From Pseudomonas sp. CC6-YY-74 (GTDB taxonomy: Bacteria > Pseudomonadota > Gammaproteobacteria > Pseudomonadales > Pseudomonadaceae), in the NCBI RefSeq assembly GCF_002025205.1, contig NZ_CP019947.1:2208001-2272000 (forward strand): DNA of 64,000 nucleotides, read 5' to 3'. Below the pieces are notes generated by a model. It had not been told where the DNA came from and did not search any database. It saw nothing but the letters and a program-made list of their open reading frames with translations. A program made the position numbers and the translations under genes. Shown piece after piece: positions 28,627 to 36,209 of this stretch. Numbering within the stretch: position 1 is the first letter of the stretch; each line of letters opens with the position of its first letter.

Positions 28627-29424
28627 ATGAAAATCACTCAACTGCGTAATGCCACCCTAATCGTCGAGTTTGGCGAGGTGCGCCTGCTGGTCGACCCCAT
28701 GCTGGCAGCCAAGGGACAATTGCCAACCCTCAAGTACCTCGCGCGACATCGGCGCAACCCGCTGGTCGAACTGCCGGACAATGCCGACGAACAATTGCAA
28801 CGCGTGACCCACTGCCTGATCACCCATTGCCAGAAAGGCCATTTCGACCATCTCGACCGCGCCGCCATCCACTGGTTACGCACTGGCGATATCCCCGTGC
28901 TGTGCATGGCGGAGGATGCGGACTACCTGCACAAACGCCGGCTGAATGTGCAGGTGCTACCTGGCCAAGCAGGCGGCGCCTTCTTCAATGGCAGCATCCA
29001 GGCGATCCCTTGCCTGCATGGCGAGGGCTGGATCGGTCGCCTGATGGCCCATGGTTACGGTTACTTCATCCAGATACCCGGAGAACCCAGCCTTTATATA
29101 GCCGGCGACACCCTGCTCACCCCCATGGTGCGCCAATGCCTGGCCGAGCTGGCACCGGCGGTCAGCGTGCTGCCGGCCGGCGGGGCGTGTTTTGATGTCG
29201 GCGGCGAGATCATCATGGGCCAGGCGGACATCCTCGCGGCGCTGCACCTGAGCAAGGGTATTGTCATTGCCAACCATCTGGAAGCCCTCGACCATTGCCC
29301 GGTGACCCGCATCGGGCTGTTGCAAGCGGCTGTTGAGCAAGGCCTTGGCAAGCGTTTACGGGTGCCGCTGGATGGGCAAACCCTGGAGTTCTCGGCGCAG
29401 GTACAACAGCGGGTCGCGGTATAG
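28627..29424 (+). CDS. Metallo-beta-lactamase-fold hydrolase (UlaG-like)
   Basis: 265 aa. Starts MKITQLRNATLIVEFGEVRLLVDPML. The metal-binding segment is THCQKGHFDHLD (near 75). The third ligand is probably the Asp in YIAGDTLL (near 160) and the last is in ANHLEALDHCP. This is the UlaG/RNase-Z-like branch acting on small phosphorylated or lactone substrates; the actual substrate is unknown. RBS CGGAG lies 6 nt before ATG 28627. The divergent GlxA-like regulator is 84 nt away. Confidence 0.82.
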   Translation: MKITQLRNATLIVEFGEVRLLVDPMLAAKGQLPTLKYLARHRRNPLVELPDNADEQLQRVTHCLITHCQKGHFDHLDRAAIHWLRTGDIPVLCMAEDADYLHKRRLNVQVLPGQAGGAFFNGSIQAIPCLHGEGWIGRLMAHGYGYFIQIPGEPSLYIAGDTLLTPMVRQCLAELAPAVSVLPAGGACFDVGGEIIMGQADILAALHLSKGIVIANHLEALDHCPVTRIGLLQAAVEQGLGKRLRVPLDGQTLEFSAQVQQRVAV

Positions 29425-29429
29425 CCGGC

Positions 29430-30146
29430 TCACTCCGGCACCTCGACGCTGACGTGCAGGGCGTCGTGGCGCCAGAACTCCAGATCGCAATCGATCAGAC
29501 GGCCGTGCTGATCGCGGTTGATCCGTACGATGCGCAACGCCGGGCTACCCACCGCCACTTTCAGCGCGGCCGCGGCTTCGCTGTGCAGAGCGGTGGGTAC
29601 CATGTCAAAACGCACCCGGCCGTAATGAATGGCGTATTCGCTGGCATACAGTTCGGTCAGCGACAGGGTCAGGTCGAAGTCGAGTACGCCGGGGAAATAG
29701 CTCGGATTGAGGTAGTGCTCGACATACAGCACCAGGCGTCCGTCGATGCGCCGTGCCCGGCGAATCTGGATCACGCTGGACAACGCCGGCAATTCCAGCA
29801 GCTCGCAGATTTCCACCGACGCCGGCATCAGCCGCGCCGAGAGCACCTCGGTGGCCGGCACCCGCCTCTGCCCGGCGACCATCGCATGAAAATGCGAGCG
29901 CACCAGCGGGTTGTAGGCCAGCCGCGGCGGCGAGACGAACCAGCCGCGCCGCTCCTCGCGGTACACCAGCCCCTGAGCCTCCAACTGACCGAGCGCCTCA
30001 CGCAGGGTAATCCGTGTGGTATCGAAGACCTCACTGAGCTTGCGCTCGGCCGGCAACTGGCTGCCGGACGCCAACAAGCCATGCTCGATCTGTTCTTGCA
30101 AGGCCCGACAGATGGTGGTGACCGCACGCGGCGCTGCATCGCGCAT
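29430..30146 (-). CDS. GntR/HutC-type regulator with UTRA domain, divergent from the organophosphorus-type ABC operon
   Basis: 238 aa. The winged HTH occupies about 10-78 (LPAERKLSEVFDTTRITLREALGQLEAQGLV), and the UTRA effector domain about 95-235 (Y-V-E-H-Y-L-N-P-S-Y-F core). ATG 30146 has GGGGAAG 5 nt upstream; the 23-codon extension to 30215 lacks support. UTRA regulators bind small ligands, often phosphorylated or phosphonate compounds (PhnR is one). CTAG-centred palindromes lie before this gene and at the start of the divergent operon, which argues for auto-repression and repression of the operon. Confidence 0.87.
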   Translation of the reverse strand: MRDAAPRAVTTICRALQEQIEHGLLASGSQLPAERKLSEVFDTTRITLREALGQLEAQGLVYREERRGWFVSPPRLAYNPLVRSHFHAMVAGQRRVPATEVLSARLMPASVEICELLELPALSSVIQIRRARRIDGRLVLYVEHYLNPSYFPGVLDFDLTLSLTELYASEYAIHYGRVRFDMVPTALHSEAAAALKVAVGSPALRIVRINRDQHGRLIDCDLEFWRHDALHVSVEVPE

Positions 30147-30161
30147 CAATACTTCCCCTTT

Positions 30162-30173
30162 TGGACTAGTCCA
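30162..30173. promoter_or_regulatory. Operator candidate 1: TGGACTAGTCCA
   Basis: Perfect 12-bp palindrome 16 nt upstream of the GntR start codon, overlapping its probable leader. Compare sites at 30234 and 30434. Confidence 0.55.
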
Positions 30174-30233
30174 GCCCCACTCCAGGGCATGAACTAGCGC
30201 GTTAACCCACAGCAATCATGTTGCAAGGCTAGG

Positions 30234-30245
30234 CAGTCTAGATGA
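30234..30245. promoter_or_regulatory. Operator candidate 2: CAGTCTAGATGA
   Basis: CTAG-centred imperfect palindrome with a TCTAGA core, located mid-way in the divergent region. Weaker match than sites 1 and 3. Confidence 0.4.
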
Positions 30246-30385
30246 CCGGCCGATGACAGCAGACTAGCAAGCCCCCCCATACCAGCAGAAAACCACAACG
30301 TGCACTACAAAATCAGCCACTTATTCATGGTCTACGCTTGTTCTGCACGGACTCGCCAAGCACCTGGACATCCGCGAGGAACCGG

Positions 30386-30403
30386 CAATCATAAAACTGT
30401 CAT
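30386..30403 (+). promoter_or_regulatory. Pho box upstream of the ABC operon
   Basis: CAATCATAAAACTGTCAT matches the PhoB consensus CTGTCATAAAACTGTCAT at 16 of 18 positions (differences only at positions 2 and 3). The TACATT hexamer at 30414-30419 starts 10 nt after it, the arrangement expected for a Pho promoter in which the box replaces the -35. Confidence 0.8.
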
Positions 30404-30413
30404 TTGTCGGGCC

Positions 30414-30419
30414 TACATT
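30414..30419 (+). promoter_or_regulatory. -10 hexamer of the Pho-type promoter
   Basis: TACATT, 4/6 to TATAAT including the conserved first TA and last T. Transcription would start near 30426, inside operator candidate 3. Confidence 0.6.
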
Positions 30420-30425
30420 GGCGTG

Positions 30426-30445
30426 GGTCTTGCTGATCTAGACCA
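30426..30445. promoter_or_regulatory. Operator candidate 3 at the expected transcription start
   Basis: GGTCT (30426-30430) and AGACC (30440-30444) form an inverted repeat. It contains TGATCTAGACCA (30434-30445), similar to TGGACTAGTCCA at 30162. Position at about +1 to +20 suits repression by the GntR protein. Confidence 0.55.
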
Positions 30446-30471
30446 ACACTCTCACCGCAAAGGAGTTTCCA

Positions 30472-31530
30472 ATGAAACAATTGCTGCTAGCTTCATTGAT
30501 GGGCTCGGCCATTGCCCTGGCAACCTCGGCCATGGCTGCCGACACGGATCTGCAAGCGCTGGAACAAGCCGCACGCGCAGAAGGAGCGGTAAACAGCGTG
30601 GGCATGCCGGACAGCTGGGCCAACTGGAAAGACACCTGGGTGGACCTGGAGAAGCTCTACGGCCTCAAGCACATGGACACCGACATGAGCTCGGCCCAGG
30701 AGATCGCCAAATTCGCCGCCGAGAAAGATAACGCCAGTGCCGATATCGGCGACGTTGGTGCGGCGTTCGGCCCCATTGCGGTACAGCAAGGTGTTACCCA
30801 AGCCTACAAACCGAGCACATGGGAACAGATTCCGAGCTGGGCCAAGGACGCCGACGGCCACTGGATGCTCGCCTACACCGGTTCCATCGCCTTTATCGTC
30901 AACAAGCAGCTGGTCAAGGATGTGCCGAAAAGCTGGGCCGACCTGAAAACCGGTAAGTACCGTATCGCCATCGGCGACGTCAGCGCCGCCGCCCAAGCGG
31001 TCAATGGCGTACTGGCCGCGGCCATCGCCAACGGCGGTGACGAGACTAACATTCAGCCGGGCCTGGACTTCTTCGCCGCCATCGCCGAGCAGGGCCGCTT
31101 GTCGCTGGCCAACCCGACCATCCAGACCCTGGAAAAAGGCGAAGTGGAAGTCGGCGTGGTCTGGGACTTCAACGGTCTGAGCTATCGCGACCAGATCGAC
31201 CCGAGTCGCTTCGAGGTGCTGATTCCGTCCGACGGCTCGGTGATCTCCGGCTACACCACCATCATCAACAAGTACGCGAAGAACCCCAACGCCGCCAAAC
31301 TGGCGCGCGAGTACATCCTCAGCGACGCCGGCCAGATCAACCTGGCCAAGGGCAACGCCCGGCCGATCCGCGCCGAGCACCTGACCCTGCCGGCCGAGGT
31401 TCAGGCCAAGCTGCTGCCTAACGAGCAATACGCCAAGGTCCAGCCGATCAAGGATGCCGCCGCCTGGGAAGCCACTTCCAAGGCCTTGCCGCAACAATGG
31501 CAGGAAAACGTCATCATCAATATGGAGTAA
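30472..31530 (+). CDS. ABC transporter periplasmic substrate-binding protein
   Basis: 352 aa with a Sec signal peptide (1-22, AMAA cleavage context). It is of the class that binds iron(III), polyamines or 2-aminoethylphosphonate (type II fold; YTGSIAFIVNKQLVKD, VPKSWADLKTGKYRIA, GEVEVGVVWDFNGL). RBS AGGAG is 6 nt upstream. First gene of the operon under the Pho-type promoter. The binding specificity cannot be read directly; the downstream phospho-hydrolases suggest an organophosphorus ligand. A REP palindrome separates it from the next gene, which would allow the binding protein to be made in excess over the enzyme and membrane parts. Confidence 0.87.
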   Translation: MKQLLLASLMGSAIALATSAMAADTDLQALEQAARAEGAVNSVGMPDSWANWKDTWVDLEKLYGLKHMDTDMSSAQEIAKFAAEKDNASADIGDVGAAFGPIAVQQGVTQAYKPSTWEQIPSWAKDADGHWMLAYTGSIAFIVNKQLVKDVPKSWADLKTGKYRIAIGDVSAAAQAVNGVLAAAIANGGDETNIQPGLDFFAAIAEQGRLSLANPTIQTLEKGEVEVGVVWDFNGLSYRDQIDPSRFEVLIPSDGSVISGYTTIINKYAKNPNAAKLAREYILSDAGQINLAKGNARPIRAEHLTLPAEVQAKLLPNEQYAKVQPIKDAAAWEATSKALPQQWQENVIINME

Positions 31531-31539
31531 TAAGCAGCC

Positions 31540-31612
31540 GTAGGATGGGTTGAGCCGGCGATACCCATGTTTCACGCACCTTGATGGGTATCGCAAGCTC
31601 AACCCATCCTAC
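31540..31612. repeat. REP-like palindrome inside the ABC operon
   Basis: GTAGGATGGGTTGAGC (31540-31555) pairs exactly with GCTCAACCCATCCTAC (31597-31612), with an inner GATACCCAT/ATGGGTATC pair. This is a common repeat family in pseudomonads. It lies between the binding-protein gene and the phosphodiesterase-like gene. Confidence 0.92.
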
Positions 31613-31630
31613 GCAACCATCGAGATTGCC

Positions 31631-32437
31631 ATGAAGCACAACGTCATCCTGGTGGTACTGGATGGCCTGAATTACGAGGTGGCCCGGCATGCGCTGGGGC
31701 ATCTGCAGGCCTACTGCGGCGCCGAACGCGCAGCCTTGTACAAGCTCGAATGCGAGCTGCCCTCACTGTCCCGTCCGCTGTACGAATGCATCCTCACCGG
31801 CGTCAGGCCAATCGACAGTGGCGTGGTGCACAATCAGGTGGTACGCCTGTCCAATCAGCGCAGCCTGTTCCACTACGCCCGCGCTGCCGGCCTGAGCACC
31901 GCCGCGGCGGCCTATCACTGGGTCAGCGAGCTGTATAACCGCGCGCCCTTCGACGCCGTCCGCGACCGCCATACCGATAACCTCGACCTGCCGATCCAGC
32001 ACGGCCATTTCTATTACGCCGATCACTACCCCGATTCCCATCTGTTCGCCGACGCGGAAAGCCTGCGCCGGCGCCACAGCCCGAACTTGCTCCTGGTGCA
32101 CCCGATGAACATCGACGATGCCGGCCACAAGCACGGCCTCGACAGCGCGCAATACCGCAACAGCGCGCGGGTCGCCGACATCCTGCTCGCCGACTACCTG
32201 CAAGGCTGGCTCGATGCCGGCTACCAGGTGTTGGTCACCGCCGACCACGGCATGAACAACGACCGCTCGCACAACGGCCTGCTCGTCGAGGAACGCGAAG
32301 TGCCGCTGTTCGTGCTGGGCTCCGCCTTCAGCCTGAACCTCGACGCCCGGCCGAAGCAGACCGAGCTGTGCGGCACCATCTGTGAGCTGCTCGGCGCGGC
32401 CCACGACAAACCCGTTTGCAGAGAACTATTGAAATGA
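31631..32437 (+). CDS. NPP/alkaline-phosphatase-superfamily enzyme, cytoplasmic
   Basis: 268 aa, with no signal peptide. All expected features of nucleotide pyrophosphatase/phosphodiesterase-type enzymes are visible: metal Asp11 in VVLDGL, a nucleophile Ser47 in PSLSRP (Ser or Thr before R/x-P), Asp162/163 with His166 and His168 in DDAGHKHG, Asp205-His206 in TADHGM, and His214. The superfamily includes phosphodiesterases and phosphonoacetate hydrolase. The family is clear but the substrate is not. Being cytosolic and in a transporter operon, it probably acts on the imported compound. The next gene starts within its stop (ATGA). Confidence 0.85.
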   Translation: MKHNVILVVLDGLNYEVARHALGHLQAYCGAERAALYKLECELPSLSRPLYECILTGVRPIDSGVVHNQVVRLSNQRSLFHYARAAGLSTAAAAYHWVSELYNRAPFDAVRDRHTDNLDLPIQHGHFYYADHYPDSHLFADAESLRRRHSPNLLLVHPMNIDDAGHKHGLDSAQYRNSARVADILLADYLQGWLDAGYQVLVTADHGMNNDRSHNGLLVEEREVPLFVLGSAFSLNLDARPKQTELCGTICELLGAAHDKPVCRELLK

Positions 32438-33348
32438 GCGCCTCACTCGAACGAAGCGCCAAGCTACCCGGCGCAGCGCAGCCGATAGCCGCGCCGCGCG
32501 CTCGACTATCGCCACGGCTCAAGGGCAAATGGTTGGCGGCACTGTGCCTGCTGCCCTTCGCCGGGTTTTTTCTGCTATTCCAGATCGCGCCGCTGGTGTG
32601 GGTGGCGGTCAACAGCCTGAACAGCGCCGAAGGCTGGGGCCTGGCCAATTTCGCCAAGGTGTTCAATTCCAGGTTCTACCTGCAGGCGATCAAACACAGC
32701 CTGCAGATTTCCTTCTGGTCGAGCCTGTTCGGCATGAGCATTGCCATCCTCGGCAGCTATTCACTGCATCAGGTGGATTCCAAGCTGCGCGATTTCGTCA
32801 TGGCCTTCTCCAACATGACCAGCAACTTTGCCGGCGTACCGCTGGCCTTCGCCTTCATCATTCTGCTCGGTTTCAACGGCGCGCTGACCCTGCTACTGAT
32901 CAAGATCGGCCTAATCGAGAGCTTCAACCTCTACTCGAAGGACGGCCTGATCGTGCTCTACACCTACTTCCAGATCCCCCTCGGCGTATTGCTGCTGTAC
33001 CCGGCCTTCGACGCCCTGCGCGAGGACTGGCGCGAATCGGCCGCACTGCTCGGCGCCAACACCTGGGACTTCTGGCGGCATATCGGCCTGCCGGTGCTGA
33101 CCCCGGCGCTGCTCGGCACCTTCGTCATCCTCCTGGCCAATGCCTTGGGCGCCTACGCCACCGTGTACTACCTGACCACCGGTAACTTCAACGTGATGCC
33201 GATCCGCATCGCCGGCCTGGTTTCGGGCGACATTTCCCTCGACCCGAACCTGGCCAGCGCCCTGGCGATGATATTGGTCGGCCTGATGGCAGTGATCACC
33301 GTGGCCCATCAACTGTTGCTGAAGAGGAGCAAGCATGTCTCGCGCTAA
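32434..33348 (+). CDS. ABC transporter permease 1
   Basis: 304 aa, six predicted TM segments (first at about 36-58). It has the binding-protein-dependent transport EAA-like loop ESAALLGANTWDFWRHIGLPVLTP near residue 205. ATG 32434 overlaps the previous stop by 4 nt; the 6-codon extension is not needed. It forms the channel with permease 2. Confidence 0.9.
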   Translation: MSASLERSAKLPGAAQPIAAPRARLSPRLKGKWLAALCLLPFAGFFLLFQIAPLVWVAVNSLNSAEGWGLANFAKVFNSRFYLQAIKHSLQISFWSSLFGMSIAILGSYSLHQVDSKLRDFVMAFSNMTSNFAGVPLAFAFIILLGFNGALTLLLIKIGLIESFNLYSKDGLIVLYTYFQIPLGVLLLYPAFDALREDWRESAALLGANTWDFWRHIGLPVLTPALLGTFVILLANALGAYATVYYLTTGNFNVMPIRIAGLVSGDISLDPNLASALAMILVGLMAVITVAHQLLLKRSKHVSR

Positions 33349-34132
33349 CCCTGCGCCAGCGGCGCTTTACCACCGCATAGTGGTCTGGCTGCTGTTTCTG
33401 ATTCTGCTGACGCCGCTGGCCGGCACCCTGCTCTATTCGTTGTCCACCAGTTGGTCGGCGAGCATCCTGCCCGATGGCCTGACCTTCAAGTGGTACCTGG
33501 CGCTGTGGAGCGATCAGCGTTTCCTCAACGCCTTCGGCCGGTCGCTGCTGGTGTGCTTTGGCGCCCTGGCGCTGTCGGTGGTGTTGATTCTGCCGCTGCT
33601 GTTCGTGGTGCATTACCACTTCCCCAAGCTCGACGGGCTGATGAATATCCTGATCCTGCTGCCCTTCGCCGTGCCGCCGGTGGTGTCCTCGGTGGGCCTG
33701 TTGCAGCTGTATGGCTCGGGGCCGCTGGCGATGACCGGCACACCGTGGATTCTGGTCGGCTGCTACTTCACCATCGCCCTGCCCTTCATGTACCGGGCGA
33801 TCACCAACAACCTGCAGGCGATCAACCTGCCGGACCTGATGGACGCCGCCCACCTGCTCGGCGCCAGCACTTGGAAGGCGGCATTTCTGGTGGTACTGCC
33901 CAACCTGCGCAAGGGCCTGATGGTGTCGCTGTTCCTCTCCTTCAGCTTCCTGTTCGGCGAGTTCGTGTTCGCCAACATGCTGGTCGGCACCCGCTATGAA
34001 ACCCTGCAGGTCTACCTCAACAACATGAAAAACAGCAGCGGCCACTTCAACAGCGCCCTGGTGATTTCCTACTTCTTCTTCGTGCTGCTCTTCACCTGGG
34101 CCGCCAACCGCCTGAACAAGGACAAGTCATGA
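33335..34132 (+). CDS. ABC transporter permease 2
   Basis: 265 aa, six TM segments. The EAA-like loop is DAAHLLGASTWKAAFLVVLPNLRKG near 165-190. Start overlaps permease 1 by 14 nt, the stop overlaps the ATPase start (ATGA). Partner of permease 1 in the same inner-membrane complex. Confidence 0.9.
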   Translation: MSRANPAPAALYHRIVVWLLFLILLTPLAGTLLYSLSTSWSASILPDGLTFKWYLALWSDQRFLNAFGRSLLVCFGALALSVVLILPLLFVVHYHFPKLDGLMNILILLPFAVPPVVSSVGLLQLYGSGPLAMTGTPWILVGCYFTIALPFMYRAITNNLQAINLPDLMDAAHLLGASTWKAAFLVVLPNLRKGLMVSLFLSFSFLFGEFVFANMLVGTRYETLQVYLNNMKNSSGHFNSALVISYFFFVLLFTWAANRLNKDKS

Positions 34133-35118
34133 GTTACCTGAGCATCCAGAGCCTGCACAAAAGCTATGGCGATATCTCGATCTTCAGCGATATCAACTGC
34201 GAAATCGACAAGGGCGAATTCGTCACCCTGCTCGGCCCCTCCGGCTGCGGCAAGTCCACCCTGCTGCGCTGCATCGCCGGTCTCACTGAAGTGGGTGGTG
34301 GGCAGATCCTCCTCGATGACGAAGACCTGGTGCCGCAAGCGCCGCAGAAGCGCGGCATCGGCATGGTATTCCAGAGCTACGCGCTGTTCCCCAATATGAC
34401 CGTGCAGCAGAACGTCGCCTTCGGCCTACGCATGCAGAAGGTCGGCAAGGAGGAAAGCGTCCAGCGTGTGCAGGAAGCCCTGGACATGGTCGAACTCGGC
34501 GACTTTGCCGCGCGCTACCCGCATCAGCTGTCCGGCGGCCAATGCCAACGTGTGGCCCTGGCCCGCTCCCTGGTGACCCGCCCGCGCCTGTTGCTGCTCG
34601 ACGAACCTTTGTCAGCCCTGGATGCACGCATCCGCAAACACCTGCGCGAACAGATCCGCGCCATCCAGCAGGACCTCGGCCTAACCACCATCTTCGTCAC
34701 CCACGACCAGGAAGAAGCCTTGGTCATGTCTGACCGGATCTTTCTGATGAATGCCGGCAAGATCGTCCAGAGCGGCGATGCGGAAACCCTCTACACCGCG
34801 CCAATCGATGCCTTCGCCGCCGGCTTTATCGGCAACTACAACCTGCTTGACGCCGATGCCGCCAGCCGCCTGCTCGGCCGGCCGATCGGCAGTCGCATCG
34901 CCATTCGCCCGGAGGCTATCCGCCTCGGCGGCGAAGGCGTCATCGAAGGGCACATCCGCAGCCACAGCCTGCTCGGCAACGTCATCCGTTACCGTGTCGA
35001 AGCACGTGGCGTCGAGTTGCTGGTCGATGTATTGAACCGCTCGATCGAGGACATGCACGGCCGCGGCCAACGTATTGCGCTGACCATCGAAGCCGACGCG
35101 ATCCGGGAGGTGGCGTAA
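34129..35118 (+). CDS. ABC transporter ATP-binding protein
   Basis: 329 aa. Walker A LLGPSGCGKST, Q-loop VFQSYALFPNMTV, signature LSGGQCQRVALARSL, Walker B LLLLDEPLSALDAR and H-loop THDQEEA are complete. A C-terminal TOBE-like region (about 245-329) follows. It energises the two-permease importer. Its last nucleotide is the first of the HAD gene start (TAATG). Confidence 0.93.
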   Translation: MSYLSIQSLHKSYGDISIFSDINCEIDKGEFVTLLGPSGCGKSTLLRCIAGLTEVGGGQILLDDEDLVPQAPQKRGIGMVFQSYALFPNMTVQQNVAFGLRMQKVGKEESVQRVQEALDMVELGDFAARYPHQLSGGQCQRVALARSLVTRPRLLLLDEPLSALDARIRKHLREQIRAIQQDLGLTTIFVTHDQEEALVMSDRIFLMNAGKIVQSGDAETLYTAPIDAFAAGFIGNYNLLDADAASRLLGRPIGSRIAIRPEAIRLGGEGVIEGHIRSHSLLGNVIRYRVEARGVELLVDVLNRSIEDMHGRGQRIALTIEADAIREVA

Positions 35119-35771
35119 TGGCCCTGGCAATCTTCGATCTGGACGAAACCCTGATTCACGGTGACTGCGCCAGCCTGTGGAGCGCGGAAATGGCCAAGCT
35201 CGGCTGGGTTGACGGCGAGAGTTTTATCCAGAAAGACCATGAACTGATGGCGCTCTATGCCGAAGGTAAACTGGCCATGGAGGATTACATGACCTTCAGC
35301 CTCTCGCCCCTGGTCGGGCGCAGCGCCGAGGAAGTCGCCTTCGTCGTCGAGCCCTATGTCGAGGATGTGATCGAACCGCTGCTCTACAGCGACGCCACCC
35401 GCTGCCTGGCCAACCACCGCGCCGCCGGTGACCGCATTCTGATCATCTCTGCTTCCGCGCACTTTTTGGTCAGCGCCATCGCCGCGCGCCTCAAGGTCAA
35501 GGATGTGCTGGCCATCGACCTCGAAGAGCAACACGGCACCTACAGCGGCCGCACCCAAGGGGTGCTGACCTACCGCGAGGGCAAAGTCACGCGCCTGCAG
35601 GTCTGGCTCGAACAACAGGGTGAAAGCCTGGACGGCGCCTACTTCTACTCCGACTCGCGCAATGACCTGCCGCTGCTACAACTGGTCAGCAAACCGCACG
35701 CGGTCAACCCGGACCTGGTGCTGCGCCAGCATGCCGAACAGGTCGGCTGGCCGATTCTGAGCTGGCACTGA
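35118..35771 (+). CDS. HAD-IB family phosphatase
   Basis: 217 aa. Motif I is FDLDETL with Asp7 and Asp9, motif II is LIISASAHF, motif III/IV is a Lys and then YSDSRNDLPLL. This is the SerB-like HAD-IB group acting on small phosphomonoesters. Last gene of the operon, coupled by TAATG to the ATPase. A phosphodiesterase-like enzyme and a phosphomonoesterase in one operon would allow stepwise release of phosphate from a diester; this is inference. Confidence 0.87.
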   Translation: MALAIFDLDETLIHGDCASLWSAEMAKLGWVDGESFIQKDHELMALYAEGKLAMEDYMTFSLSPLVGRSAEEVAFVVEPYVEDVIEPLLYSDATRCLANHRAAGDRILIISASAHFLVSAIAARLKVKDVLAIDLEEQHGTYSGRTQGVLTYREGKVTRLQVWLEQQGESLDGAYFYSDSRNDLPLLQLVSKPHAVNPDLVLRQHAEQVGWPILSWH

Positions 35772-36209
35772 CTAACTGCCGAGCCCGCCTTGCGGCCAAG
35801 TGCAGCGCAATGCTATTGGCCTGATCGTTGATCAGGTCGTAGTCAGCCTGAGCTAGGCGCTGAGGCTGTCGGTCAGGTCGTGATCAAGCGGCCGTCGAAA
35901 CCAAGGATAACGGCTTCGGCACGGGTGCTATTGCCGCCGAGGTTGAGCGCATCGGCGCTCTTCTCGGTGGAGGCCTGGCGGTGCATCCGCCGAACTCGAT
36001 GTCGCGCTGGCCTTGGGCGAGCCCGGAGGTTCCGCTACAACTGCCGGAACGCCTCGCCATTGCTTGCCGAAATCGCCACCCACAGCCGAAGCGGCTATTT
36101 TCGCCTAACTGCGAGAGGAATTGGTTTCTTCACCAGCGCTGAGGCCTGCAGGAAGAACATGATCGGCATTTGGCCAGAACCAAAGCGCTCTGGCCCTATC
36201 TACGGCCGG
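35772..36209. other. 438-bp gap between the HAD gene and metZ
   Basis: I see no convincing gene. A leftward 37-codon frame (35986 to 35873; ATG, TGA; no good RBS) reads MHRQASTEKS...GRLITT, and the surrounding DNA shows short interrupted frames, which may be the remains of a decayed gene. No terminator with a U-run is obvious, although two tail-to-tail genes end here. Confidence 0.45.

Larger units (their letters stand above)
30147..30471. other. Divergent control region of the GntR gene and the ABC operon
   Basis: No gene is seen in these 325 nt. It holds a Pho box, a -10 hexamer and three CTAG-centred operator candidates. It has six CTAG tetramers in all, a conspicuous density because CTAG is normally rare in bacterial DNA. 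Confidence 0.7.
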
